DNA from: Pseudomonas monteilii NBRC 103158 = DSM 14164
GTDB taxonomy: Bacteria > Pseudomonadota > Gammaproteobacteria > Pseudomonadales > Pseudomonadaceae
Length of the DNA: 61,476 nt
NCBI RefSeq assembly: GCF_000730605.1
Contig: NZ_BBIS01000027.1
Coordinates: forward strand, 1 to 61,476
Direction: 5' to 3'
Positions 1 to 9,496 of this stretch are shown piece after piece. The notes under the pieces are model-generated. The model saw only the letters and a program-made list of their open reading frames with translations. It was not told the DNA's origin and searched no databases. Within the stretch, counting starts at the first letter, position 1. The number at the start of each line of letters is the position of its first letter. Position numbers and translations under genes: made by a program.

Positions 1-38
1 AAGGGCGCTGCATCTCTACAGTCATGCGCTCGCAACCC

Positions 39-1826
39 TCAATCCGCATCCGAATCAAACAACCGCTCCAACTCCACCCGCGCCTCCTTGGCCGTCTGCA
101 TCACCTTGGCCCGGTCATCACGCACCTGCCCCTGGGCCACCAGCACCTCTTCGTCATGCTGGGTAAACCGCGCAATCCGGTCCGCCGCCTGTTCATCACT
201 CAAGCCCAACCCCACCAATGCCCGGCGGGTCATCTCCAGGCTGGAGTAGAACGTCTCGCGAATCGGCTCGGCGCCCACATCCACCAACTTGTGTACATGC
301 TGGCGGTTACGTGCGCGGGCCAGCACCTTCAAGTGCGGGTACAGGCGTTTCACCCGTTCAGCGGTATGAATGGCGGCTTCCGGGTCATCGATGGTGATGA
401 TGAAGTACTCCGCCTCACCCACCTTGGCCGCATGCAGCACCTCGGGGCGCAGCGGGTCGCCGTAGAACACCGGCACCTGTTCGAACATGCGGGTCATCTC
501 GATGGTGTCCACCGAGGTTTCCAGGGCGATGAACGGGATTTTCTGTGCCCGCAGGATACGCGCGACGATCTGGCCCATGCGGCCCATGCCGACGATCACC
601 ACCCGCGGCGTATCAGTCTGGATCTGCTTGTACTGCTCAGGCACTTCCCGCACAGGCTGCGGGCGCTTGAGGGCGCGGGCGCAGCCCAGCATCATCAGTG
701 GGGTGATGGCCATGGACAGGGTGATGGTCATCAACAGCAAATCGTAGGTCTGGGTGTCGAATAAGCCCTGGTCCTTGCCCAGCTTGAACACCACGAAGGC
801 GAACTCGCCCCCAGCGGCCAGCACCATGCCCAGGCGCAGGGCGCTGGCACTGTTCAGACCACCGACCAGGCGGCCGACGCCAATCAGCAACACCAGCTTC
901 ACTGCCACCAGCAGCAGGGTCAAACCCAGCAGCACCAGCGGCATTTCCAGCAACAGGCGCAGGTTGGCGCCCATGCCGACGCTGATGAAGAACAGCCCCA
1001 GCAGCAGGCCCTTGAACGGTTCGATCTGCGATTCCAGCTCGTGGCGGTATTCCGAGTCGGCCAGCAGCAGGCCGGCGAGGAAGGCGCCCAAGGCCATGGA
1101 CACACCGGCTTCTTCCATCAGCCAGGCGGTGCCGATCACCACCAGCAACGCGGTGGCGGTGGACACTTCGGGCAGGCCGGTGCGGGCTACGGTGCGGAAG
1201 ACCGGGCGCAGGAGGTAGCGGCCGCCGATGATGACCACGGCGATACTGGCGAATACCTTCAGGCCATGTTGCAGGCTATCGCCGTGGCTGGTGTCCGGGC
1301 CACTGGCGGCCAGCAACGGGACCAGGGCAATCAGCGGGATGGCGGCGATGTCCTGGAACAGCAGGATGGCGAAGGCCAGGCGGCCGTGCGGGGCGTTCAA
1401 TTGCTTGCTCTCGGCCAGGCTTTGCAGGCCGAGGGCGGTGGACGACAACGCCAGGCCCAGGCCGAGCACGATGGCCGCCGGCAGCGTCTGGCTGAAGCCG
1501 AACAGGGCGATGGCACCGATCAGCGCACCGGTCAGCAGTACCTGGGCGCTGCCGACGCCGAACACCGATTTGCGCATCAGCCACAGGCGCTTGGGCGACA
1601 GTTCAAGGCCGATGATGAACAGCAGCAGCACCACACCCAGTTCGGAAATGTGCGCCACGCTTTCGGTGTCGCGGATCAGGCCCAGTGCCTGCGGGCCAAT
1701 GACAACGCCGGCGAGTAGGTAGCCAAGTACGGCGCCTAGCTGCAGGCGTTTGGCCAGGGGGACGGCAAGGACTGCGGCGAGCAGGAAGATGACGGCGGTT
1801 TGCAGCAGGCTGCCTTCGTGTGGCAT
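39..1826 (-). CDS. Kef-type K+/H+ antiporter (CPA2 family)
   Basis: Inner-membrane cation:proton antiporter of the KefB/KefC type, 595 residues. The first two thirds are a run of hydrophobic segments (CPA2 exchange domain). They are followed by a cytoplasmic RCK/TrkA-N Rossmann domain starting VVIVGMGRMGQIVARIL, whose glycine motif binds NAD(H) and gates the transporter. Length fits the family (about 600-620). I start at ATG 1826 (MPHEGSLLQ): the frame stays open to 1949, but those extra residues are polar and not family-like. No kefF/kefG-type ancillary oxidoreductase is adjacent, so glutathione-adduct gating is not supported by context. KefB and KefC cannot be told apart by eye. Confidence 0.88.
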   Translation of the reverse strand: MPHEGSLLQTAVIFLLAAVLAVPLAKRLQLGAVLGYLLAGVVIGPQALGLIRDTESVAHISELGVVLLLFIIGLELSPKRLWLMRKSVFGVGSAQVLLTGALIGAIALFGFSQTLPAAIVLGLGLALSSTALGLQSLAESKQLNAPHGRLAFAILLFQDIAAIPLIALVPLLAASGPDTSHGDSLQHGLKVFASIAVVIIGGRYLLRPVFRTVARTGLPEVSTATALLVVIGTAWLMEEAGVSMALGAFLAGLLLADSEYRHELESQIEPFKGLLLGLFFISVGMGANLRLLLEMPLVLLGLTLLLVAVKLVLLIGVGRLVGGLNSASALRLGMVLAAGGEFAFVVFKLGKDQGLFDTQTYDLLLMTITLSMAITPLMMLGCARALKRPQPVREVPEQYKQIQTDTPRVVIVGMGRMGQIVARILRAQKIPFIALETSVDTIEMTRMFEQVPVFYGDPLRPEVLHAAKVGEAEYFIITIDDPEAAIHTAERVKRLYPHLKVLARARNRQHVHKLVDVGAEPIRETFYSSLEMTRRALVGLGLSDEQAADRIARFTQHDEEVLVAQGQVRDDRAKVMQTAKEARVELERLFDSDAD

Positions 1827-1982
1827 TTGGCTCGTACTCCATGAGCTGCCGGGGCAGCATTTGAACAGTTTGGCCGACAATTCTGGGGAATGAGAGGGTG
1901 GTAGACAATCTGCTTTCAGGGAGAAAGATTGTCCTGAAAACTGAGACAACCTGTGCTGGCCTCTTGGCGGGAGTCGGCTGAC

Positions 1983-2954
1983 TCAAGCCCCACCAAACTG
2001 CGCCCGATACTGTGCCGGCGTCATGCCAATCCGCTCGCAGAACACCTTGCGCATATGCCGGTCACTGCCAAACCCGCACTGCGCCGCCACCACCTTCAAC
2101 GGCAGGTCGCTGCCCTCCAGCAGCTTGCGCGCTCGGTCGATCCGCGCATTTTGCAGGTACTGCAACGGCGTTATCCCCACCTCGCGCTGGAACGTGCGGG
2201 CGAAATTACGGCTGCTCATGGCCACCAGGTCGGCCATCTTCTGCACGGTAAACGTCTGTTCGATATGGTCGACGATGTGCGCCTGTACCCGGGCAATCGG
2301 CGAATCATCACGCGGCACCGCCGCCAGCAACGGCCCGTACGGGGTCTGCCCGCCTTGGCGATGACGGGCGACCAGCAGCACCTTGGCCACTTCCAGGGCC
2401 AGCGCCTTGCCGTGGTCCTCGGCCACCACCGCCAGCGCCAGGTCGATACCCGCAGTGATCCCGCCCGAAGTAATCAGGCAGCGGTCGATCACATAGATCT
2501 GCTCGGTCTCAACCTTGGCCTGAGGAAACGCCCGCGCCAGGCGCTCCACGTAATTCCAGTGGGTGGTGCAGCGGTAGCCATCCAGCAACCCCGCCCGGCC
2601 CAGCAGGAACACCCCGGTACAAATGGCACCAAAGCGCTTGGCGCTGCGCACCGCCTGCGGCAACCAGCGCTCCAGCGCTGGCACGGCAATGTCATACGCG
2701 CCAGGGCCGCCGGGCACCAGCAACAGGTCGACGGCGTCCGGCAAGTCTTCCAGGCGCAGGTCGGCCACCACTTTCAGCCCACAGGAGCCGCGCACCGCTG
2801 CTTGCCCTTCGGCCAGGGTGAGCAGCCGGTATTGCCGCTCTGCCGGCAAAAAACGGTTGGCGATGGCGAACGCATCCATGGGTCCGGTCACATCCAGCAA
2901 GAGCACATCGTTGAAAAGCACCATGGCCACGGTGCGGTGAGCGTTTACTTGCAT
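1983..2954 (-). CDS. GlxA-family AraC-type transcriptional regulator
   Basis: Cytoplasmic transcription factor of 323 residues. The N-terminal ~190 residues form a DJ-1/PfpI (class I amidotransferase-like) domain, recognisable from VAMVLFNDVLLLDVTGPMDA and the AICTGVFLLG nucleophile-elbow region with a Cys. The C-terminal ~100 residues are an AraC double helix-turn-helix (KMADLVAMSSRNFARTFQRE and VAAQCGFGSDRHMRKVF). The start at ATG 2954 (MQVNAHRTV) is preferred over the upstream in-frame start at 2981 because GlxA proteins begin close to the first beta strand. The target is unknown. It is encoded back-to-back with a second AraC-type gene and ycaC, a common arrangement for a divergently encoded local regulator. 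Confidence 0.9.
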   Translation of the reverse strand: MQVNAHRTVAMVLFNDVLLLDVTGPMDAFAIANRFLPAERQYRLLTLAEGQAAVRGSCGLKVVADLRLEDLPDAVDLLLVPGGPGAYDIAVPALERWLPQAVRSAKRFGAICTGVFLLGRAGLLDGYRCTTHWNYVERLARAFPQAKVETEQIYVIDRCLITSGGITAGIDLALAVVAEDHGKALALEVAKVLLVARHRQGGQTPYGPLLAAVPRDDSPIARVQAHIVDHIEQTFTVQKMADLVAMSSRNFARTFQREVGITPLQYLQNARIDRARKLLEGSDLPLKVVAAQCGFGSDRHMRKVFCERIGMTPAQYRAQFGGA

Positions 2955-3091
2955 GCTTCTTCGCTCGTTAGCTGAATACAACGTGCATCTTACGGTATAC
3001 CCCCGCGCACAATTAAGAACAATTCAGGTTTGGCTCAGGACTTTGTCATGTGCCGGGGGCGAGACTTTCTGCATTCAACAGGAGAGTCGCC

Positions 3092-3454
3092 ATGCACCCC
3101 GGCACCCCCCAAGAGCCGCTGCCCCCCCCGGGCGCACTGACGCCCGCGCGGTTACGCCAGGCCAAGGAACTAATGCTGCGCAGTTCGCTGTCGATCATCG
3201 AGATCGCCAGCGTGTGCAACCTCACCCGCAGCCATTTCTCCCGTGCCTTCAAGGTCAATACCGGCCTTTCACCCCAGGCCTGGCGCCTGCTGGCACGCAT
3301 GGAAAAGGCCAAGCGCCTGCTCGCCACCGAAGCACCGATTACCCATGTGAGCCTGGAATGCGGCTTTTGCGACCAGGCCCATTTCACCCGCGCCTTCAGC
3401 CGCCTGGTTGGCCAGCCGCCCAAGGCCTGGCGACAGGCGCAGGCCATTTCTTAA
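3092..3454 (+). CDS. Short AraC-type DNA-binding protein (HTH only)
   Basis: A 120-residue protein that is essentially a free-standing AraC/XylS DNA-binding domain. Both helix-turn-helix units are visible: LSIIEIASVCNLTRSHFSRA, then ITHVSLECGFCDQAHFTRAF with the typical PPKAWR ending. There is no effector domain, so it is about one third of normal AraC length. The ATG at 3092 follows the ribosome-binding-like AGGAG at 3080; the frame is open upstream to 3050. It lies 72 bp before ycaC on the same strand and likely regulates it or the divergent GlxA-type gene. Single-domain AraC proteins are known; whether this one is a decayed copy cannot be told here. Confidence 0.8.
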   Translation: MHPGTPQEPLPPPGALTPARLRQAKELMLRSSLSIIEIASVCNLTRSHFSRAFKVNTGLSPQAWRLLARMEKAKRLLATEAPITHVSLECGFCDQAHFTRAFSRLVGQPPKAWRQAQAIS

Positions 3455-3526
3455 GCCGTATCTATCCACCGGTATAGCCCCTTGCGGACAGTGCCGGACC
3501 GTCATCCCAACCCAAGGAGTCACCCC

Positions 3527-4153
3527 ATGAGCCCACCTGATTACAAGCGCTTGAACAAAGACGACGCCGTGGTCCTGCTGGTAGACCACCAGACCGGCCT
3601 GATCTCGCTGGTGCAGGACTTCTCGCCCAATGAGTTCAAGAACAACGTGCTGGCTCTGGGTGATCTGGCCAAGTTCTTCGGCTTGCCGACCATCCTCACC
3701 ACCAGCTTCGAACAAGGCCCGAACGGCCCGCTGGTGCCCGAGCTGAAAGCAATGTTCCCGGACGCGCCGTACATTGCCCGCCCCGGCCAGATCAACGCTT
3801 GGGACAACGAAGACTTCGTCAAGGCGATCAAGGCCACTGGCCGCAAGCAGCTGATCATCGCCGGCGTGGTGACCGATGTATGCGTGGCGTTCCCGACCCT
3901 GTCGGCGCTGGCTGAAGGCTTTGAGGTGTTTGTGGTGACCGATGCTTCGGGCACTTTCAACGAAACCGTGCAGCAAGCGGCGTGGGTACGCATGACCCAG
4001 GCAGGCGCGCAGATGATGAACTGGTTCTCGGTGGCGTGTGAGCTGCACCGTGACTGGCGCAACGATATCGAAGGGCTGGGTAACCTGCTGTCGCAGCGTA
4101 TTCCCAACTACCGCAATTTGATGAACAGCTATGCGGCGTTGACTTCGCGTTAA
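3527..4153 (+). CDS. ycaC: YcaC-type isochorismatase-family hydrolase
   Basis: Cysteine hydrolase of the isochorismatase superfamily, 208 residues, the length of E. coli YcaC. The expected catalytic elements are present: Asp in LLVDHQTGL, a Lys/Glu region in TTSFEQGPNGP, and the nucleophilic Cys in GVVTDVCVAF after the non-prolyl cis-peptide-like VVTD. The start ATG 3527 is preceded by AAGGAG at 3514. The physiological substrate of YcaC proteins is unresolved, and nothing here settles it. The gene follows the short AraC-type gene and ends at a REP-like hairpin. Confidence 0.87.
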   Translation: MSPPDYKRLNKDDAVVLLVDHQTGLISLVQDFSPNEFKNNVLALGDLAKFFGLPTILTTSFEQGPNGPLVPELKAMFPDAPYIARPGQINAWDNEDFVKAIKATGRKQLIIAGVVTDVCVAFPTLSALAEGFEVFVVTDASGTFNETVQQAAWVRMTQAGAQMMNWFSVACELHRDWRNDIEGLGNLLSQRIPNYRNLMNSYAALTSR

Positions 4154-4160
4154 TGTAACC

Positions 4161-4206
4161 CTGTACCGGCCTCTTCGCGGTTTTACCCGCGAAAGGGCCG
4201 GTACAG
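4161..4206. repeat. REP-type palindrome between convergent genes
   Basis: Near-perfect inverted repeat running CTGTACCGGCC to GGCCGGTACAG around a CGCGG/CCGCG core. It has the form of the short extragenic palindromes abundant in P. putida genomes. It sits 4 bp before the 3' end of the convergent kinase gene and probably acts as a bidirectional terminator or mRNA stabiliser. Confidence 0.75.
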
Positions 4207-4210
4207 GCTA

Positions 4211-7200
4211 TTAAGGATTCACCGGCAGAGTGAAGCGAATCCGGCAACCACCCAGCTCGGATGCCAGTGCCTGCAACTGCCCACCATGGGCCTGCACCAC
4301 CGAACTGCAGATCGCCAGCCCCATCCCCATACCATCGCTCTTGGTGGTGTAGAATGCCCCGAACACCTGCTCCCGCTCCTCGGGCGCAATCCCCGGCCCG
4401 TTGTCGTCCACGCAAATCTCCACCGCATCCCCGACGACAGCCGAAGCAATCTGCAGCACCCCGTCACCGCGATACCCCGCCAGCGCCTCCAGCCCGTTGT
4501 TGATCAGGTTGTACACCAATTGCTGCAACTGCACCGGGTCGGCCATCACACTCACCCCTGCCTGCAACCGTGTCTGCACGTCCACCGTGCCCTTGGCGGC
4601 ATCGGCCGAGGTCAGGCGCACGACCTCACGGATCAGCTCATCCAGCTTCACCGCCTTGAGCTGCACCGGCGATTGCTTGGCCAGCGAACGCAGCGCGCGC
4701 ACGATGTTGGCCGCACGCTCGCTGTCGTTGCGGATGTCCTCCAGGCCGGCAATCGCCTCTTCCAGATCGGGCTTGGCGCGTTTGAGCCAGCGCAGGCTGG
4801 CGGCGGCGTTGGAGGCAATCCCCAGTAACGGCTGGCTGATCTCGTGGGCGATCGACGCCGACAGCTCGTTCATCACCTGCAGGTGGGCACTGCGGGCCAA
4901 CTCCGCACGAGAGCGGCGCAGCTCGGCCTCCATCTGCGCGCGGCTCTGGTTGTCTTCGGCCAGGCGCGTATAGAACTTGGCGGTTTGCAGCGACACCGCC
5001 GCCTGCGAGGCGAGGATCTCCAGCATGGCCAGGCGCTGGTTGCCGAACAGGTTGGGCACCAGGCGGTTTTCCAGGTACACCAGGCCGATCAGCACGCCCT
5101 GGATCACCAGCGGCAGGCACAGCACCGAGCGGGCATTGCGCGCCTGCAGCTCATGGCGAAAGGCTTCGGGACAGTCGCTTTGGGCATCGTTGAGCACCAG
5201 TGGCTTGCGGGTGCGCATGGTGGCGTTGATGACCGACAGTGGTGCCTGGGTCATGAACTTCTGGCAGTTGTCCATGCTCACGTGCAGCCCGGCATCGTCG
5301 ATGTAGGCGAGGGCAGCCATCTGGAATTCGGCACCGCTGACGATCAGCAGCGCGCCATGGTCGGCACCTGAATGCTGGGTCAGGTGGCCCATCAGGGTTT
5401 CGATCAGGCCTTCGAGCAGTACTTCTTCGGACAACGCGCGCGCCGCTTCTATGCCCGCTTCCAGGTCCAGCTTGGCCTGGTGGTCGGTGTGGCAGGCTTC
5501 CTGGATCGGCTGGGTGCGCAAGAAGGGGTGCAACGCCTCCAGCTGATGCACCTTGCCGGTCGCCCCCCAGATATGGAAACAGTCGCGGGCAATGCGCAGG
5601 TGCAGGTTGGCACCGGAAATCAGGCCGCTGGGGATACACACCTCGGCCAGCTGTTCATGGGCCAGGGCCTGTTCGTGGATGAAGCCGGCAGCGGCGGCAG
5701 CGATCTGCGCCTGGTCAAAGCAGCGGATGGCGGTCAGGCCGTCGCCTTCGAGCTTGGCGATCACGCCTTCGATCAGCAACAGCTTGTTGCGGAAGGTGGC
5801 CGGGTTGAAACCGGCCCAGCGGCCGAAGCGCTCCCGCAGCGCCTGCAGCTCGCGCAGCTTGTCGGCAACGCTGCCAGCGGCCTCGGGGCTGCCCAGGGCC
5901 AGGCCGCGGAACAGGTGAAAGTCGGCCAGGTTGATGTGCGCCGGCACTGCCCAGGTGTTGTCTGCGGCCAGTGCCAGGTTGCCCATCGCCTGTGGGATAT
6001 TGCCCAGGTAGAAGTCGCACATGCCGGCGAACAGGTACTGGAAGAACCGCGTCGTGGGCGACTTCGAGGCTGTGGCCGAGGCTGGGCAGAGCGTGCCGCT
6101 CAAGCGGGTGACGAACGCTTGCTGGGCTAGCAGGATCAGCTCGACGTCGCGGTAACCGTAGCGACGTACGGTGGCCAGGCCTTGCGCCAATTCCTCGACT
6201 ACGTCTGGCAGGTAACGGCCCATGAACAGCGAGTCGGAAACCAGGTGGTTGCAGGCGTAGCAGCTCATCGCCAGGTCGCCGCTCAGGCGCCCTGAATCGA
6301 CCGCATCCAGCGCGGTACGGCGGGCGAACTCCATGGGCGAGGTCCAGGCGCTGACCTGGTCCAGGGCCAGCAGCGCGCTGGTCAAGTCAGCGTCGAAGCC
6401 GTGCCGTTCGATCAGCTTGAGTGCGGCCAGGCAGCAGGCGTGGCCATCATGGTAAGCGCCGAAACGCTCGGCAATCATCACCCCGTACCAGGCCATGCCA
6501 TAAGTGCTGCCCGGGGCAGCACCGTGCAGCAGCGACAGCTCCATGAGCTTGGCCAGGTGCAGGAAGCAGATGTCGTCCTTGACAAAAAACGACGACGACA
6601 GGGTGGCCAGCAAGCTGACGGCAACCGTCACCTCTTCAGAATCGGTGCGCTGCAGCGACTCCAGGCAGTGCCGCCCTTTCTGTTCGATCAAGGCCTGCAC
6701 ATGGGCATGACTTGCCTCGACCTGTTGCCAGTCGATGCCCCGTACCGGGCTTATACCCAGCAAGTCCAGGCCGGATATGGCGCTGTCGATGGCCGCCTGA
6801 TAGTCGCCGCGCAAGGTATGCAGCAGTGCCTGCAGGCGGCACACCCGCGCCTGGTCCAGCGTCGAACGTGCGCGCTGGTGGCATTCGGTGATCCGGGCTT
6901 CGGCTGCGATCATTCGCGACAGTTGCATGTCGCACTCCGCCGCCATGCAGGCGATGGCAAAGCCATGTGTGGCGCGGCTTTCCAGCGTGGCGCCGTGCTG
7001 CAGAAGCTGCTCGGCGGTGTGCAGGTAGCCTGCGGTCTGCTCGAAGGCGCCACCGTCGCGTGCGCGTGCTGCTGCTTCGCGCAAAAGCTGCAGGAACGCT
7101 TCGCAGTCATCCGCTGCAAACCCGCAGGGGCTGGCGCGTTGCAGCTGGTTGGCGAGCTCGAACAGTGCTTCGTGCAGGTGGCTTGGCCAGGCCTGTCGCA

Positions 7201-9256
7201 TGGCCAGGGCAATACGTGCATGCAGTTGGGTACGCGCGCGTATGGGCGTTAGCGCGTACGCGGCTTCCATCACCCGCTCATGGGCAAAGCCCAGGCCGTT
7301 CTGGCCCTGTTGCAGGAAACCCGCGCCAATCAAGGCTTTCAACGGTTCGCCAGGGGCCTGGGCAAGGACCTGCTGAAGCAAGCGTTCATCGCAGCGGCTG
7401 CCCGCCGCGCTGGCCACCCGTAGCAGGTCGCGCTGGGGCATCGGCAGGCGAGCCAGGCGGTGGATCATCAGGTCGGCGACGTTGTCGGAATAGCGGTGGC
7501 GGGCCACGGCCTGCAGGCACCATGACCAGCGCATGGCCTGGGTGTCGAAGGTGAACAGCTGGTCCTCGACCATGGCCCGGAGGATCTGATGGATGAAGAA
7601 CGGGTTGCCCGCCGTCTTGTCGTGCACCAGCACGGCCACCGGCAATGCCTCCTCGGGGCCGATGTGGTAGCGCTCGCCGATCAGCTCGGACACGGCGCCC
7701 ACAGCCAGAGGCCGCAGGTTCAGCGTGGTGCTGCGCACCGTTGTGGGTAGGGTAAGGGGGGCACTGCTGGCTGGCGCATCATTGCGCCGGGCGAAGATCA
7801 ACAGCAGGTTGCCAGGTGCGTGAGTCAGCAGTTGCGTCAACAGTTGCTGGCTGGCTTGGTCGACCCACTGCAGGTCATCGAAGAACAGCACCAGCGGCTG
7901 GCCGGGGCGGCTGAACACCTGCAAGAACTCGATGATCGCCCGTAGCTCCTTCTGCAGTGCCAGGCGCGTGGGCTTGGCCGGCAACTCGGGCAAGGGGCCA
8001 AGGATCAGTTGCAGGTCTGGTGCCAGCTTGCCGAGCAGCCGGCCATGGCCTTTGATGCGGCGCAGGATCTCGCGGCGCAGGCTGTCGAGGGCCTGGCTGT
8101 TCTTGGCCAGCAACTGGGTGGTCAGCGCACCGAGAATGTCGACCCAGGGTGCGTAGGGGACGGTTTGGGCAACGCCGTTGCACTTGCCGATGGCCCAGTA
8201 ACCTTGGGCGTTGGCTTTGAGTGCTGCCTCGACCAGGGTCGACTTGCCCATGCCGGTAGCGCCGTTGATGAACAGGGCTTGCGGCTTGCTGTCGCGGCGC
8301 GGGGCCTTGAGCAGCAGGGCGATGGCCTTCTGTTCGGCGCAGCGGCCATACAGGCGTTCGTGGCCAGGCGTGACGGGGTCGGCGCAGCCTGGCTCGAAGT
8401 CCTGAATGGTCTTGCTGGCGACCCATTGCCGCTGGCAGTGGGCCAGGTCTACCGCCAGGGCGCGAGCACTCTGATAGCGGGCGTCGGGCTCCTTGGCCAG
8501 CGCCTTGGCCAGCACCCGGCTGAGCGGCTGTGGCACGTTGCTGTCCACTTCGCAGGCCGCCCTTGGCTGCACGCCGGCATGCAGCTGGCGCCAGTGCTGA
8601 GTGTCGCGCCCCGCCAGCGGCAGTTCACCCAGCAGCAACTGGTACAGGATCGCACCCAGGGCATAGATGTCACTGCGCTGGTCGCTGCTGCTGCCGTGCG
8701 GGCAGACCTGTTCCGGTGCCAGGTACGACCAGTTGCCGAGCGGAGCGCCGTGTTCGCCAATCAGTTGCGCGAGGTCGGCGCGAAAACAACCTAGCCGCCC
8801 CCGCTGGTTGGCGTACAGGCACACGTACTCGGGCTGTAGCGCGCCATGCAGCACATTGCGTGCGTGAGCCTGTGCCAAGGCATTGGCCGCATTTACCGCG
8901 ATGTCGAGAAATGGCGTCAGGGCTGCAGGGCCTTCGGCGATCAGGTCGGCGATTGAGTGGCCAGCCGGGTACACCAGCAGCGGGCCTTCGGCCGAACGCA
9001 CGAACGCAGACGGGATCACCGCCCACTGCGGGTCCAGTTGCAGGCGGTAGTCTCTTTCCAGGCGCTGACAGGCGGCGGGGGCCTCGAGCGGGGCGCGAAC
9101 GGCGATCCAGGCCTGATGGGTGGTCGGGTCGCGCAGGCGAAAGTAGCTGAGCTCGCCTTCCTGGCCCAGCGCGCTGATGTCGCACCGGTTCAGCCAGCCC
9201 TCGTCGACCGACTGGTCGTATTCGATGGGCCTGTGGGCAAGGCGTTCATCGAGCAT
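4211..9256 (-). CDS. Giant pseudokinase-AAA-GAF-histidine kinase hybrid sensor
   Basis: Signal-transduction protein of 1681 residues. In order: an N-terminal Ser/Thr-kinase-like domain (~1-280, with YLAPEQ and SDIYALGAILYQLLLGE); an AAA/ATPase segment with Walker A GATGMGKS (Lys338) and LVLFFDDLQWVD as Walker B; a long helical, TPR-like stretch (~650-1250); a GAF domain (~1290-1440); and a histidine-kinase core with H-box AHEISQPLLG (His1471) and ATP-binding G boxes (GMGMGLAICSSV). No membrane segments are obvious, so it is probably cytosolic. The kinase catalytic loop reads HGALQPE instead of HRDLKP, with Ala139 where the catalytic Asp belongs, so that domain is probably a pseudokinase. It is divergent from a two-gene response-regulator operon, its likely partners. 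The signal is unknown. Confidence 0.9.
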   Translation of the reverse strand: MLDERLAHRPIEYDQSVDEGWLNRCDISALGQEGELSYFRLRDPTTHQAWIAVRAPLEAPAACQRLERDYRLQLDPQWAVIPSAFVRSAEGPLLVYPAGHSIADLIAEGPAALTPFLDIAVNAANALAQAHARNVLHGALQPEYVCLYANQRGRLGCFRADLAQLIGEHGAPLGNWSYLAPEQVCPHGSSSDQRSDIYALGAILYQLLLGELPLAGRDTQHWRQLHAGVQPRAACEVDSNVPQPLSRVLAKALAKEPDARYQSARALAVDLAHCQRQWVASKTIQDFEPGCADPVTPGHERLYGRCAEQKAIALLLKAPRRDSKPQALFINGATGMGKSTLVEAALKANAQGYWAIGKCNGVAQTVPYAPWVDILGALTTQLLAKNSQALDSLRREILRRIKGHGRLLGKLAPDLQLILGPLPELPAKPTRLALQKELRAIIEFLQVFSRPGQPLVLFFDDLQWVDQASQQLLTQLLTHAPGNLLLIFARRNDAPASSAPLTLPTTVRSTTLNLRPLAVGAVSELIGERYHIGPEEALPVAVLVHDKTAGNPFFIHQILRAMVEDQLFTFDTQAMRWSWCLQAVARHRYSDNVADLMIHRLARLPMPQRDLLRVASAAGSRCDERLLQQVLAQAPGEPLKALIGAGFLQQGQNGLGFAHERVMEAAYALTPIRARTQLHARIALAMRQAWPSHLHEALFELANQLQRASPCGFAADDCEAFLQLLREAAARARDGGAFEQTAGYLHTAEQLLQHGATLESRATHGFAIACMAAECDMQLSRMIAAEARITECHQRARSTLDQARVCRLQALLHTLRGDYQAAIDSAISGLDLLGISPVRGIDWQQVEASHAHVQALIEQKGRHCLESLQRTDSEEVTVAVSLLATLSSSFFVKDDICFLHLAKLMELSLLHGAAPGSTYGMAWYGVMIAERFGAYHDGHACCLAALKLIERHGFDADLTSALLALDQVSAWTSPMEFARRTALDAVDSGRLSGDLAMSCYACNHLVSDSLFMGRYLPDVVEELAQGLATVRRYGYRDVELILLAQQAFVTRLSGTLCPASATASKSPTTRFFQYLFAGMCDFYLGNIPQAMGNLALAADNTWAVPAHINLADFHLFRGLALGSPEAAGSVADKLRELQALRERFGRWAGFNPATFRNKLLLIEGVIAKLEGDGLTAIRCFDQAQIAAAAAGFIHEQALAHEQLAEVCIPSGLISGANLHLRIARDCFHIWGATGKVHQLEALHPFLRTQPIQEACHTDHQAKLDLEAGIEAARALSEEVLLEGLIETLMGHLTQHSGADHGALLIVSGAEFQMAALAYIDDAGLHVSMDNCQKFMTQAPLSVINATMRTRKPLVLNDAQSDCPEAFRHELQARNARSVLCLPLVIQGVLIGLVYLENRLVPNLFGNQRLAMLEILASQAAVSLQTAKFYTRLAEDNQSRAQMEAELRRSRAELARSAHLQVMNELSASIAHEISQPLLGIASNAAASLRWLKRAKPDLEEAIAGLEDIRNDSERAANIVRALRSLAKQSPVQLKAVKLDELIREVVRLTSADAAKGTVDVQTRLQAGVSVMADPVQLQQLVYNLINNGLEALAGYRGDGVLQIASAVVGDAVEICVDDNGPGIAPEEREQVFGAFYTTKSDGMGMGLAICSSVVQAHGGQLQALASELGGCRIRFTLPVNP

Positions 9257-9496
9257 AAAACACCCCCTGCTAGCGACATCCTGAGGCGCGAGTATACGCA
9301 GCGGGCCCAGTAAGGATGCGGCTTGTAGCCTGCCTGGCAGGAACGGGCACGCTGTTGTCCGTTATCGCACCCTGCGGGCAGACGGGCTTTTGTATAGTCC
9401 TGAGGGCAACCTATCCCTCGGGATAATTGTGTGAACGCGTACGCTGGCCTAGCCTGCCCGGGGCTGCGTAAACGCCCGTGCCCGCGTGAGGAAGCC
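9257..9496. promoter_or_regulatory. Divergent promoter region, hybrid kinase / response regulator
   Basis: 240 bp separating two genes of one signalling system. It contains an imperfect inverted repeat, TGAGGG...CCCTCG, at about 9400-9422, possibly an operator. No strong sigma70 box can be asserted. Confidence 0.35.
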
